Assembly (NCBI RefSeq): GCF_002902945.1
Contig: NZ_CP026103.1
Span: 310,001-374,000 of the forward strand
DNA: 64,000 nt
Reading direction: 5' to 3'
Origin: Paraburkholderia caribensis
Lineage (GTDB): Bacteria; Pseudomonadota; Gammaproteobacteria; Burkholderiales; Burkholderiaceae
A program made the position numbers and the translations under genes. Below, piece by piece: positions 43,512 through 52,573 of this stretch (the stretch's first letter is position 1; each line of letters starts with the position of its first letter). The notes beneath the pieces were generated by a model that saw only the letters and a program-made list of their open reading frames with translations, did no database searches and was not told where the DNA came from.

Positions 43512-44678
43512 ATGCCCTGGCCGATCCCAACATTCAAAAAAATCGAGCGACCTAAGCCGATCTCCTTGCGTCTGTGGTTGTCGACGCTCACGGCAATAGC
43601 CATTGGAATGGCCGGCGGCGTACTGCTGCTATGGCCGCATGGCAGGCCAACGCAGGGCCTCCAATTCTGGGCGCTATTGGTCGGCCTCCCGCTAGTCACT
43701 TGTGTGCTTGCGTACGGCATCCGGCTCGATCGTTGGGAGCGCGAGCAGACGATTGCCGAAGAGGCCGAGCGTGAGCAAGAGCGGATCACGTTGCTATGGC
43801 GACGGTGGTGCCGTCGTCGAGTTCAAGTCACCACAGCACTGGCGGTCCTTCCGATCCCGACTCCTACGACGCAACTGAGCGATGCCGATGCCGATCTCCC
43901 CGTGAACACAGGGCGCGCGAAAGCCTTCTTATGGATGCAAGGCAAGACCGAGGCGCTACGACGCCAGGAACTGTTGGACCACATCGCCAGCGGGCTACAG
44001 GCAACGCTCGCGGACAGACAGGCGATGTCCATCAAGCTTCTGCTTGACGATGCTTCACTCGCATTTGCAACCGCGTGGGAAGAGGCTGCCAAAACTACTT
44101 TTGGCACGATCGCGCCAAATTGCAACTTCACCGTCGTGGTCGAGCGGGCAGTGGGCTGTGCACAGTGGCTTGCGCAGCAAGTCGATCTCGATGATGCCGC
44201 GCCGCACCTCGTCCTCGCCATACAGATCTGGCCGAACGGTCAGAAGGAGCACAGCTTCAGTGAGAGCGCCGCCGCTCTTCTGATTGATGCGGCAGCCACG
44301 CAGGCAAGTTACATCTTCAGGCCGATGATCGTCGCAATCGATACGCTCGAAGGAGATCTGGCTCAGCTTGTCGACATGCAACTACAGCCGGAGACCGCGA
44401 CGCACGTCTGGTTCACCAGGTGCGACGACGAGTCGGTCGCTATCACATCTGCGCTGGCGCCCGATCCCAAGATACCCGTGATCGAGCGGCAGCTTGACAG
44501 CGTCCTGGGCAAACCAGGGCCCGCGAGCAGCTGGATCGCGCTTGCCACCGCACTGGAGGCTGCACAGGGAGCTGGGCCACATCTTGTCGCCTGGCGTGAG
44601 TCGGAGAACGAGCCTTTGAACCTGTGCATGATCGCGCCAACACAGCCTCACTCGCCACGAGAGGAAATACAAACTTGA
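43512..44678 (+). CDS. Unrecognised membrane protein of the VgrG island
   Basis: A 388-residue protein with two adjacent N-terminal membrane helices (WLSTLTAIAIGMAGGVLLLW and FWALLVGLPLVTCVLAYGI, residues about 23-42 and 52-71). A charged helix (REQTIAEEAEREQERITLLWRRWC) and a roughly 270-residue soluble domain with alternating strands and helices follow. I recognise no family. It overlaps the TssM-like gene downstream by four bases and is surely co-expressed with it, so the two may form a membrane complex that serves the VgrG cargo. The stretch around the chosen ATG has no strong ribosome binding site. Confidence 0.72.
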   Translation: MPWPIPTFKKIERPKPISLRLWLSTLTAIAIGMAGGVLLLWPHGRPTQGLQFWALLVGLPLVTCVLAYGIRLDRWEREQTIAEEAEREQERITLLWRRWCRRRVQVTTALAVLPIPTPTTQLSDADADLPVNTGRAKAFLWMQGKTEALRRQELLDHIASGLQATLADRQAMSIKLLLDDASLAFATAWEEAAKTTFGTIAPNCNFTVVVERAVGCAQWLAQQVDLDDAAPHLVLAIQIWPNGQKEHSFSESAAALLIDAAATQASYIFRPMIVAIDTLEGDLAQLVDMQLQPETATHVWFTRCDDESVAITSALAPDPKIPVIERQLDSVLGKPGPASSWIALATALEAAQGAGPHLVAWRESENEPLNLCMIAPTQPHSPREEIQT

Positions 44679-47600
44679 CACTGAAGAAACACATCGTAGG
44701 CCGGTGTTTGGTCGCCGGAGCGATCATCGTCATCCTTGCCGGCGTGGTCCTGGTCACTGTTGACACGAAGGATCTGGCTGCCTGGTTTACGCGACACCGA
44801 CAAATTATCGTCGGGACGACTGTGCTGATCGCGGGCGCACTCGCGTATGTCCTACCACGACGCCGACAGATCCAGCTCACTGTGCAGCAAGCTTCCAGGG
44901 AGCGGGGTATCGAGCCACCCGTGCCGGAGGACAAGGTCGCAATGGAGGCAGAGCAGAATGCCAGACGCGCCGCGGGATGGGCGAAGGATCTGCGCTTACA
45001 ACTGCAGCAGACCCGGCGGTTCCGTTGGGCATACACCCATACCTGGCTACTTGTCACCGGCGACGCCCCCACCGTTCGCCGGTTGCTGCCCGAAGTGGCC
45101 GAAAGAGGCTGGCTCATCACGGACGATGTCGTGCTGCTATGGGGCGGAGTGGGAACGGATGGCCTGCCCGATGAATTGTGGCTGCGCCAGATTCGTCGGT
45201 TGCGTCGTGCCCGCCCGATCGATGCAATGGTGCTTGCGCTCGATGGAGCCACGCCGCTGCCTGATACCGCGCGCAGCACAACGGGGTGGGCTATGAATCT
45301 TGTGCGCACCATGAATACGCTGCAGTGGTCCGCGCCCGTGTACGTGCTGGATCAGGCTGAACTCCCAGCCAGAGCGCCTATCACGACGCCAGTTATCGGG
45401 TGCGAGTTGCCAAACGCGGCTGATGCACACTCTATCGGCTCTGCACTTGGTGGGTTGAACATTCGCATGGCCAACCTCGGTATCGCGCAGATCGGTCGCG
45501 ACGACAGCGACCGCTACACGGGCCTCATGTCCCAGTATCTCGACGGCCGCATCGCGCCGCTGTCGAACTGGATCGCAGGCGTCAATTCGCGTTTGCGCCG
45601 CGCGGTGTGGGTACGAGGGGTGTTTTTCGCTTCCCGTCCACAGAAAGGGACCATGGAACTTGATACTGACCTCTGGTCTCACCTCGCCACCGACGCCCTC
45701 CGCACAGGCGGCCACCGCATCGGCCTGCATCCCGTCAGCGTCTTCTCGACTGCAACACTCGCAGCCATCGCACTATGGACCACAGGCCTGCTCCTCTCCG
45801 CCGCCACCAACGCCCGCGACCTCGTCCTCACCAGCGAAGCCGTGCACAACCTGCACACTGCGCGAGACTCCGCCACGCGTCTGCGCAACCTGCTCGCACT
45901 CCAGCAACGCATCGCACTGTACGAAGACCGCATACAGCACCACGCTCCGCTCCCAACCCGCTTCGGCCTGAACCACGACGCACCAACACTCGCGGCCATC
46001 TGGACGCCCTACTCGCGCACCGCCCGCGACACGCTTATCACACCCGTACAGCAGAACCTCGAAGCGCAACTGGTCGATCTGAACCAGATGCAGACCGCCC
46101 AGCTCGATAGCCAGACGAGCCAGCTTGCGCAGGACGGTCACAAGACCTTGAAGACCTACCTGATGATGTCGGAGCCTGCACACGCCGATCCATCGTTCAT
46201 GACGCCATTGCTGCCACACTACTGGAACATCGCCGCCGACCTGCCGCCAGGCGAGAAGCTCGACCTCTCGCAGCGTCTGCTCGGCTTCTACGCGGAGCAC
46301 CTGAAACAGCACCCGGAATGGCGCATCGACGCCCGCGACGACCTCATCAACGGCTCGCGTCAGACATTGCTCGTCGTGATCGGCGTAAAGAATTCCGAAG
46401 ACACGATCTATCAGGACATCGTCGCGTCCGTCGGCAGGAAGTATCCGGACCAGACGCTCGCCTCTCTGACAGCCGGCACCGACACACGTGGCCTGTTCCG
46501 CACCTCGGCCTTCGTTCCCGGCGTATTCACGCGCGAGGCGTGGGAGGGCACGATCGCCCAGGCCATCGACGACGCCGCAAAACACAACGGCACCGCCAGC
46601 GACTGGGTGCTCGCCGGCGCCAACACGACAAACAGCACACAGCAAGCGCAAACCGCATCGTCTCCCGAGGCGCTGAAAGCCGCCCTCATCAGCCATTACT
46701 TCGCCGACTACGCCGAACACTGGCAAGCCTTCATGAACACGATCCAGTGGGAGCGCGCACCGTCGATGCCCGCCGCCATCGGTCAGTTGAAGGCCATGGC
46801 CGACGCGCGCCAGTCGCCACTGATCGCGTTGATGAAGTCGCTCGAGTATCAGGGCAGCGCGGGCGCCCAGAAGGCCTCACTATCCGACACGCTCGTCACG
46901 AAGGCGCAGAACATCTTCGGCGGCAACAAGGCCGATGAACCGCAGGCAGCACGCCCCGATCCCGCAGGGCCACTCGGGCCGTCGTTCGGTCCCGTGCTGC
47001 GCCTCGTCGCACAGGGCACGGGCGGCGATGCCCCCTCATCGAACAACAAGACGGCAGCCGGCTACAGCGATCTGAGCCTGCAACGCTATCTGGAGCGCGT
47101 CACGACGTTACGGCTGCGGCTGCAGCAGATCGGCGACAGCCCGGACGCCGACGCACAGGCGCGGCAGGTCGCGCAAACGCTTTTCCAGGGCAAAGGCTCG
47201 GAACTCGCCGACACGCAGTCCTACGCGCGCCTGATCGCCGCGAGCGTCGGCGCGCAATGGGCGGGCATGGGCGATGCCCTGTTCGTGCGCCCCGTCGCGC
47301 AGGCCTTGCAGACCGTGCTCCAGCCTGCCCAGGCGAGCCTGAACGAAGCCTGGCAGCAGAGCATCGTCTCGGCGTGGAACCGCTCGTTCGCGGGACGCTA
47401 TCCCTTCACCAGCACCGCCAACGACGCCTCGCTGCCCGAACTCGCGCGCTTCCTGCGACCGCAAGGCGGCCTGATCGCCGCGTTTCTCGCGAGCCAGCTT
47501 GCGGGCGTGCTGGAGTTGCAGGGCGACCAATGGATGCCCGTCACCACGGCAACGTCCTCGCTCGTCTTCGATCCGTCATTCCTTACCGCTATCAACACGC

Positions 47601-48253
47601 TGCAACGGATTGCAGGGCACCTGCTCGCGCAGGGCGAGCCGCAGTATCGGGTCGAATTCAAACCCGTGCCGTCGCCGGGCATCACGGATACGCTGCTCAC
47701 CGTCGATGGCCAGAAGCTGCACTACTTCAACCAGCAGGAAACCTGGCAACCGATGAACTGGCCATCGAACGATCCGCAGAGAACGGGCACGCGCCTCGAA
47801 TGGCAGACGGAGAAGGCAGGCACGAACCGCAGTCTGGAGTTCGACGGGCGCTGGGCATTCGTGCGCATGCTCGAACACGCGCGCGTGGAACCCGTCGATA
47901 GCGCAACGTACATGCTCACCTGGCAGGCTTCGCCGTTCGTGCGTGAAATCAGGCCGGCCGCCGCGAAGTCCGCCAGCGACCCCGCCTACGACATCGATAC
48001 GCTCATCGCACAGGAGCCCGGCAAGCCTGCGCCTGGCAGCGACACGCATGCACTGGGCTACATGATGCGCACCGACGTGGGTAAAGGTCCGCTCGAACTG
48101 CTTGCGCTCAAGGGTTTCGTGCTGCCTTCGCGCATCTTCGTGAGCCGCTCACCGGGCACGGCGAACATGGCAAGGGACAACAGTCCGCCGCCTTTGCCGA
48201 AGGCCGCGCTTGAAGCGGGCAAACGCGCGGCCATACCGCTGCCGCAGAGCTGA
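44675..48253 (+). CDS. TssM/IcmF-like protein without a recognisable Walker A
   Basis: A protein of about 1192 residues related to TssM (VasK/IcmF). It has two N-terminal membrane helices (residues about 6-28 and 40-60), a degenerate NTPase-like domain, a third helix near 355-375 (TATLAAIALWTTGLLLSAA) and a long periplasmic part ending in an IcmF C-terminal beta-domain (LEWQTEKAGTNRSLEFDGRWAFVRM). At the P-loop position it reads LLVTGDAPTVRRLLPE, with no GKT/S. The TTG start is preferred because GAGAGGA precedes it and it overlaps the upstream stop (TTGA); a GTG at 44624 is an alternative. Probably an island-specific paralogue of the core TssM. Confidence 0.85.
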   Translation: MTLKKHIVGRCLVAGAIIVILAGVVLVTVDTKDLAAWFTRHRQIIVGTTVLIAGALAYVLPRRRQIQLTVQQASRERGIEPPVPEDKVAMEAEQNARRAAGWAKDLRLQLQQTRRFRWAYTHTWLLVTGDAPTVRRLLPEVAERGWLITDDVVLLWGGVGTDGLPDELWLRQIRRLRRARPIDAMVLALDGATPLPDTARSTTGWAMNLVRTMNTLQWSAPVYVLDQAELPARAPITTPVIGCELPNAADAHSIGSALGGLNIRMANLGIAQIGRDDSDRYTGLMSQYLDGRIAPLSNWIAGVNSRLRRAVWVRGVFFASRPQKGTMELDTDLWSHLATDALRTGGHRIGLHPVSVFSTATLAAIALWTTGLLLSAATNARDLVLTSEAVHNLHTARDSATRLRNLLALQQRIALYEDRIQHHAPLPTRFGLNHDAPTLAAIWTPYSRTARDTLITPVQQNLEAQLVDLNQMQTAQLDSQTSQLAQDGHKTLKTYLMMSEPAHADPSFMTPLLPHYWNIAADLPPGEKLDLSQRLLGFYAEHLKQHPEWRIDARDDLINGSRQTLLVVIGVKNSEDTIYQDIVASVGRKYPDQTLASLTAGTDTRGLFRTSAFVPGVFTREAWEGTIAQAIDDAAKHNGTASDWVLAGANTTNSTQQAQTASSPEALKAALISHYFADYAEHWQAFMNTIQWERAPSMPAAIGQLKAMADARQSPLIALMKSLEYQGSAGAQKASLSDTLVTKAQNIFGGNKADEPQAARPDPAGPLGPSFGPVLRLVAQGTGGDAPSSNNKTAAGYSDLSLQRYLERVTTLRLRLQQIGDSPDADAQARQVAQTLFQGKGSELADTQSYARLIAASVGAQWAGMGDALFVRPVAQALQTVLQPAQASLNEAWQQSIVSAWNRSFAGRYPFTSTANDASLPELARFLRPQGGLIAAFLASQLAGVLELQGDQWMPVTTATSSLVFDPSFLTAINTLQRIAGHLLAQGEPQYRVEFKPVPSPGITDTLLTVDGQKLHYFNQQETWQPMNWPSNDPQRTGTRLEWQTEKAGTNRSLEFDGRWAFVRMLEHARVEPVDSATYMLTWQASPFVREIRPAAAKSASDPAYDIDTLIAQEPGKPAPGSDTHALGYMMRTDVGKGPLELLALKGFVLPSRIFVSRSPGTANMARDNSPPPLPKAALEAGKRAAIPLPQS

Positions 48254-48538
48254 GCCAACGAAGCGCTTCACATAACGCCAGACAAGTTTTTCAATCGTCT
48301 CTATACACTCTCTGTCAAACGCGTTCACAGTAATGAACTCGCGCTTTGGCGACTTCATCCCATAGGGAGAAGTCGCCGAGCGTGGGAAAATTTCCTGCCC
48401 CCAAGTCGCTGATGTGCCTTCGCCGCCGCCTCGGTCGAACCCACCAGATCTCGGAAACGCATACGCCCCGAGCTTGCACATCGCCGCCCTTTCCGGCGAA
48501 ATGACGCATCCTCAACGCCCGCGCATGCACACAAGTCC

Positions 48539-49015
48539 ATGATCTCCTTCGACACCGACGGCCATCGCTTCAACCTCCGCGCGGTCGCCGTCATCACGAC
48601 AGGCGACCACGTCCTGCTGCACATGCTGGAAGGCGACGAATACTGGTCGCTGCCGGGCGGCCGCGTCGAGGCGGGCGAGGACGCGGCCACGGCCGTCGCG
48701 CGCGAGATGCGCGAGGAACTGGATATCGAGGTGCAAGTCGGGCACTTGCTGTGGATCGTCGAAAACTTCTTCGCGGGTGGTGGTCGCCCACATCACGAAG
48801 TCGGCCTGTACTTCGCGACGGAAGTCCCGCGCGACGCTCGCATCCTCGATCTCGACGCGCGCCACTCAGGCAGCGAACAGGGCCGCAAGCTCGAATTCGC
48901 GTGGTTCAACCGGCACGCACTGGCAAGCATCGACGTGCGGCCCGCGTTCCTGCGTCACGCGCTCGCGCAGGACCCGCTTCAGTTCGCGCACATCGTGTGT
49001 CGCGACCTCGCCTAG
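48539..49015 (+). CDS. NUDIX hydrolase
   Basis: A 158-residue NUDIX protein. The NUDIX box spans about residues 41-63, with G41, E47 and REMREE at 55-60 matching GX5EX7REUXEE; the usual following glycine is replaced by aspartate. Enzymes of this class hydrolyse nucleoside diphosphates linked to another group, using magnesium held by the REUXEE glutamates. The substrate cannot be predicted. It stands alone between the T6SS island and a minus-strand methyltransferase gene. Confidence 0.92.
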   Translation: MISFDTDGHRFNLRAVAVITTGDHVLLHMLEGDEYWSLPGGRVEAGEDAATAVAREMREELDIEVQVGHLLWIVENFFAGGGRPHHEVGLYFATEVPRDARILDLDARHSGSEQGRKLEFAWFNRHALASIDVRPAFLRHALAQDPLQFAHIVCRDLA

Positions 49016-49048
49016 CCCTTTCTTCTGCCGGCCTCACACATACGATCG

Positions 49049-49939
49049 CTAAGGCTTGGCGAACTTGAGCGTCATGCGATCCGATTCCCCGATTGCAGCA
49101 AAGCGCGACCTGTCGACGTCACCGCCTTGATAAGTGGGCGGCAAAGACCACACGCCATGCGGATAATCCTTTGTGTCTTTCGGATTCGCGTTGATCTCGC
49201 TGCGCGCAACCAGAACGAAGCCGGCCGCTTGTGCGTGCTCGATGACGAACGCTTCCGTCACGTAACCGGAATCGATCATTTGTTGCTCAGTCGTTCCTGG
49301 CCGTGCGCGGTGCTCCTCGACGCCGAGTTCGCCGCCATGTTTCAGCGCGCCGTAGAAGGCGCGCAGGTTCGCATCGAATTGCCCGTCCTTGATCCAGTTA
49401 TGAATGTTTCGAAAGGTGAGCACACGGTCGAATCGCTCATTCGCGTCGAAGCCGTTGAACTGGCCTGCGTGCAATGTGCCGACCACAACGTTTCCGTACA
49501 CCGATGGCGCGTTCGCGAGCTTGCGCCGATAAGCCGTATCCGTCGCGCTGTCTTCAGCGGCGAGATCGGCGGACGGACTGACATATTGCGCCTCGTAAAG
49601 CTGCCCCGCGTTGCGCAAGTAGGGCGCCAGTATGTCCGAATACCATCCTCCGCCCGGGGCGATCTCCAACACTGTCTGCGCCGGACCGAGATCGAAAAAC
49701 TGCAGCGTTTCTCGCGGATGACGATAGACGTCGCGCGCACGCGCCTGGCTGCTACGCTGCGACCCGCTAATGGCGGCATCGAGCGACGCGGCGCTGGCAC
49801 CTTGTGATTGCGGACTACGCAACGAAGTTTGCGAGTTCAGCGACGAGGACGCGCAGCCTGTCAGTGTGAACATAAAAAAGGTGGCGGCAATCGTGGCAAT
49901 CGTGATTGCGCGCGCACGGTCATGGCGAGTAGCGGACAT
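49049..49939 (-). CDS. Lipoprotein with a class I SAM methyltransferase domain
   Basis: A 296-residue protein with a lipoprotein signal (TFFMFTLTGCASSS, lipobox cysteine near residue 29) followed by a Rossmann-type methyltransferase domain. The SAM-binding motif I appears as VLEIAPGGGWYSDIL near residue 90, with RVLTFRNIHNWIKDGQFD and LKHGGELGVEEHRA later. A SAM-dependent enzyme outside the cytoplasm is paradoxical, since SAM is cytoplasmic; homologues with this arrangement exist, but their role is unclear. The domain may have been repurposed. Confidence 0.82.
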   Translation of the reverse strand: MSATRHDRARAITIATIAATFFMFTLTGCASSSLNSQTSLRSPQSQGASAASLDAAISGSQRSSQARARDVYRHPRETLQFFDLGPAQTVLEIAPGGGWYSDILAPYLRNAGQLYEAQYVSPSADLAAEDSATDTAYRRKLANAPSVYGNVVVGTLHAGQFNGFDANERFDRVLTFRNIHNWIKDGQFDANLRAFYGALKHGGELGVEEHRARPGTTEQQMIDSGYVTEAFVIEHAQAAGFVLVARSEINANPKDTKDYPHGVWSLPPTYQGGDVDRSRFAAIGESDRMTLKFAKP

Positions 49940-50178
49940 GGAGTCGATTCAGGTTTGAGATGCGGGATACGATACGCGTTTCCTGAGCCATCTGCTTCTT
50001 GGGCATTTCCGCCGCCGGCGCGGCGATGTGCGCCTGCCTGCTCAATCACGAGCAAGCCGCCTCGCGCAACCGATGCGAACGCGCAACACGTCATCGTGGT
50101 CGGCAGGCTGACAGTCGCTTACTATCCCGTCTCCACAACAAAAAAACGCTAACCCGGCGCGAATCGGTGAGACCACTC

Positions 50179-50673
50179 ATGAACCCTGCACGGCAATTCG
50201 TAGTTCCGTTGATTGCATCAATGTTCGCTATCGGTGTAGCGGCGAATACCGCACATTCCGCGGAACCTGCATCAGATGCCACGCCCGACGCTGAAGTGGA
50301 CGTCTCCAAAAGCCACGAAGTCTCGACGAGCGATCTTCATAGCGACCTCGGTGAATTCTGTTTCTTCGCCCACCTGCCGCCCGCCGATCAGAAATACAAG
50401 GTCATCAAGAACATCAAGATCGGCAAGGGCTCGTACGGCAGCGTTCAGGACATTCTCCCGAAGATGGCGGAGTACGCCCAACTACGCGGAGCAGACGCAA
50501 TCGTCGAGTACAACGGATCGCAGCGCTTCGGCTTCTGGCCCTGGCGTATGGTCCGGCCCGTCGTCCGAGGCGTTGCCGTGCAATGGACTGATCCGAAGCC
50601 TTCCAGTTGCGAATCCATCGGCGGCACCAGGCTGAGGACGATCCTTTCTTCGGGGCAACCACCCGCACAGTAA
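50179..50673 (+). CDS. Hypothetical exported protein
   Basis: A 164-residue protein with a signal peptide (VVPLIASMFAIGVAANTAHSAE). The mature domain contains KYKVIKNIKIGKGSYGSVQDILPKMAEYAQLRGADAIVEYNG, a pattern seen in small periplasmic proteins of YbjQ/RcsF-like folds (a strand, then a helix and a GADAIV strand). I do not assign a family. It is divergent from the methyltransferase lipoprotein gene. The ATG at 50179 gives a normal signal peptide; the frame is open further upstream without it. Confidence 0.7.
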   Translation: MNPARQFVVPLIASMFAIGVAANTAHSAEPASDATPDAEVDVSKSHEVSTSDLHSDLGEFCFFAHLPPADQKYKVIKNIKIGKGSYGSVQDILPKMAEYAQLRGADAIVEYNGSQRFGFWPWRMVRPVVRGVAVQWTDPKPSSCESIGGTRLRTILSSGQPPAQ

Positions 50674-50871
50674 CAAAAGCGGTCTTGTGCCCGAGTGGAG
50701 GCTGTTCGCGAGGTTTCGGGAAGGCCTCCCGCTTCTCAGGGCGAAGTGTGCGGGCAACGCCAACAGGTATCGCTCATCTGTTGGGCGAAGGGCGGCGCGC
50801 GGTGTTTCGCAGCCGGTTGCCGGCAAACACAATCTCGTTTTGAATCAATGGCGTAGAGCGGCACGACGAAT

Positions 50872-50887
50872 TGGCACGTCGCATGCA
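50872..50887 (+). promoter_or_regulatory. Candidate sigma-54 promoter of the BTLCP gene
   Basis: TGGCACGTCGCATGCA matches the -24/-12 consensus TGGCACG-N4-TTGCW at all but one defined position, with the GG and GC doublets correctly spaced ten bases apart. It lies 83 bases upstream of the cysteine protease ATG. A single match of this quality could occur by chance in 64 kb. Confidence 0.4.
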
Positions 50888-50969
50888 ATGTTGGTTTCGA
50901 GCCAGCGTTGCGTTGCGCCGAATGGCGTAAAACGGCATCGGGAGGCTTCGAAACACCGGGAGTCTACCC

Positions 50970-52082
50970 ATGCAGCTCAATCGACTGCGCCTCTGCCTTC
51001 TCCAGTGCCTGTTCGTGGCCGCGGTGCTTTTGCCTGCCGTTGCGAGTGCCGCGAGTCTGCCGGTCGCGCAACGCCTCGCATCCGGTCCGAACGACGCGAG
51101 CCCTGGCGACTCGGCCACGCCTCGCGCACTGAAGGCCGGTATCGAGCGCCTGCGCGCCGGGACATGGTGGGAAGCCAATCGCAAGATCCGCCCGGAACTC
51201 GCGCAAGTCGGCGACCTGATGTTCCTTCTGCCGCTTGCCGACAGGAACCTCGAACCATCATCGGATGCAATCGGCCGCGTGCAGCGCCTGCGCGAAGCGC
51301 TGCGCAGCCACCTGACGCGCGAGCCCGCCGGCTGGGGCCGCCTTGTTGCGCAGGTGCGGGCAGAGCGCGTCAAGGCGGGCGATGCGTCTGCCGTGCTGCT
51401 CGCCGACGCGCTCGTCAACGAGGTTCGCTACCGCGACGGAACCGACGGCAGCTACTACGCGCCGGCGCGGTTCTTTGCCGAAAGCGGCGTGTGCAAGGAT
51501 TTCGCCGTCGCCAAGTACCTGCTGCTGCGCGACGCGGGTTTCGACGTCGCGCGGCTGCGTCTCGTGTCGCTCGCGCCGCGCTACAACAACACGCCGGACG
51601 ATTGGCATGTCATCCTGGTCGTGCAGATCGACGGCGCCAGCGAACCGCTCGCACTCGATTCGCCGGGCGCCCCGAGCGCGAAGCGCGCCAGCGACACGGC
51701 CAACGAAGCATCGGCTTCGAGCGGACCGTCCGCGCTGCTCGGCGCGATCCTCGCTGGCCGCGAGCCCGCCAACGCAGTGCTGCGCGCACCCGCAGGACCG
51801 CTTGCCGCGCCGCTCAGCCAGTCGGGCCAGGCGCGGCGGCCGCTTGCGACCGTGTTCAACGAACAGGGCAGCCGGTCGTTCGAACGCGCCGCGCCGGGCG
51901 CGCCGCGGCGCGCGGCGGTAGCCGGGCGGCGCGCGAACGCGATGTATGTCGACGAGATGGGCGAGTCGTGGAAAGTCGACGGCTCTGCGACGTTTCCGAA
52001 GTGGCGCGTCGCCGTTGACGAGGCGGATGCGCCCGCGAAACCGCGTGCGGCGGCAGGACTGATACGCGTGGCGGCACGCTGA
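50970..52082 (+). CDS. Bacterial transglutaminase-like cysteine protease (BTLCP, LapG-like)
   Basis: A 370-residue secreted protein. After a signal peptide (CLFVAAVLLPAVASAAS) comes a BTLCP domain with catalytic cysteine in SGVCKDFAVAKYLLLRDAG, histidine in DDWHVILVV and an aspartate in LALDSPG. LapG, the known member, cleaves biofilm adhesins in the periplasm under c-di-GMP control by LapD. This protein has a C-terminal extension of about 140 residues, rich in Ala, Arg, Ser and Pro, that LapG lacks. No lapD or adhesin gene is nearby, so its target is unknown. Confidence 0.85.
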   Translation: MQLNRLRLCLLQCLFVAAVLLPAVASAASLPVAQRLASGPNDASPGDSATPRALKAGIERLRAGTWWEANRKIRPELAQVGDLMFLLPLADRNLEPSSDAIGRVQRLREALRSHLTREPAGWGRLVAQVRAERVKAGDASAVLLADALVNEVRYRDGTDGSYYAPARFFAESGVCKDFAVAKYLLLRDAGFDVARLRLVSLAPRYNNTPDDWHVILVVQIDGASEPLALDSPGAPSAKRASDTANEASASSGPSALLGAILAGREPANAVLRAPAGPLAAPLSQSGQARRPLATVFNEQGSRSFERAAPGAPRRAAVAGRRANAMYVDEMGESWKVDGSATFPKWRVAVDEADAPAKPRAAAGLIRVAAR

Positions 52083-52246
52083 CCGAGGCGGGCATGGCGC
52101 GCGCCTTTCGCCGTGAGGCCATGATCAGGCATAAACCGACAACAATGAATTGCCCTGTTTGTGCTCACATCGGAGCGGTCGCCGATCTACACTGCATCCG
52201 CTGAGGCCGCAAAGGCGGCGCGCGAAACACTCCCCGGAGAAAACTT

Positions 52247-52504
52247 ATGAAACTCGTTCAGCTCATCGTCGCTGCATCTATTTTGATCCCGGCTGTCTCT
52301 TCGTTCGCGCAGTCGACGCCGCCAGCGATGAATGACGACGTCAGGGCACAACTCGCTCAAGAAAAGACATACCGGTATTCGGATTCCAGCAATCGGGATC
52401 AGGCTTCAATCAGTGATGCCAAACGTAGTGCGACGCTACCGCACCAGATAACCGGATTGGCCATGGGCCGTTACTCACTATCAGTCGTGCGCCCTTCGCT
52501 TTAA
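52247..52504 (+). CDS. Small exported hypothetical protein
   Basis: An 85-residue protein with a strong GGAG site and a clear signal peptide (MKLVQLIVAASILIPAVSSFAQ). The mature 63 residues are hydrophilic (TPPAMNDDVRAQLAQEKTYRYSDSSNRDQ). The overall layout resembles the DUF4148-type small secreted proteins abundant in Burkholderia, but the diagnostic residues are not convincing. Confidence 0.65.
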   Translation: MKLVQLIVAASILIPAVSSFAQSTPPAMNDDVRAQLAQEKTYRYSDSSNRDQASISDAKRSATLPHQITGLAMGRYSLSVVRPSL

Positions 52505-52573
52505 CCCTGTCGATGATGACTGTGGCGCGCCCGTCCGCGTCACAGTCGAGATACCTGACTGCCGCACCCAACG

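Noticed and set aside
43512..44678. The 388-residue protein as a Tla3-type lipase adaptor
   Set aside because: T6SS island context prompted the idea, but the conserved segments I associate with Tla3 are not visible and no lipase effector is present.
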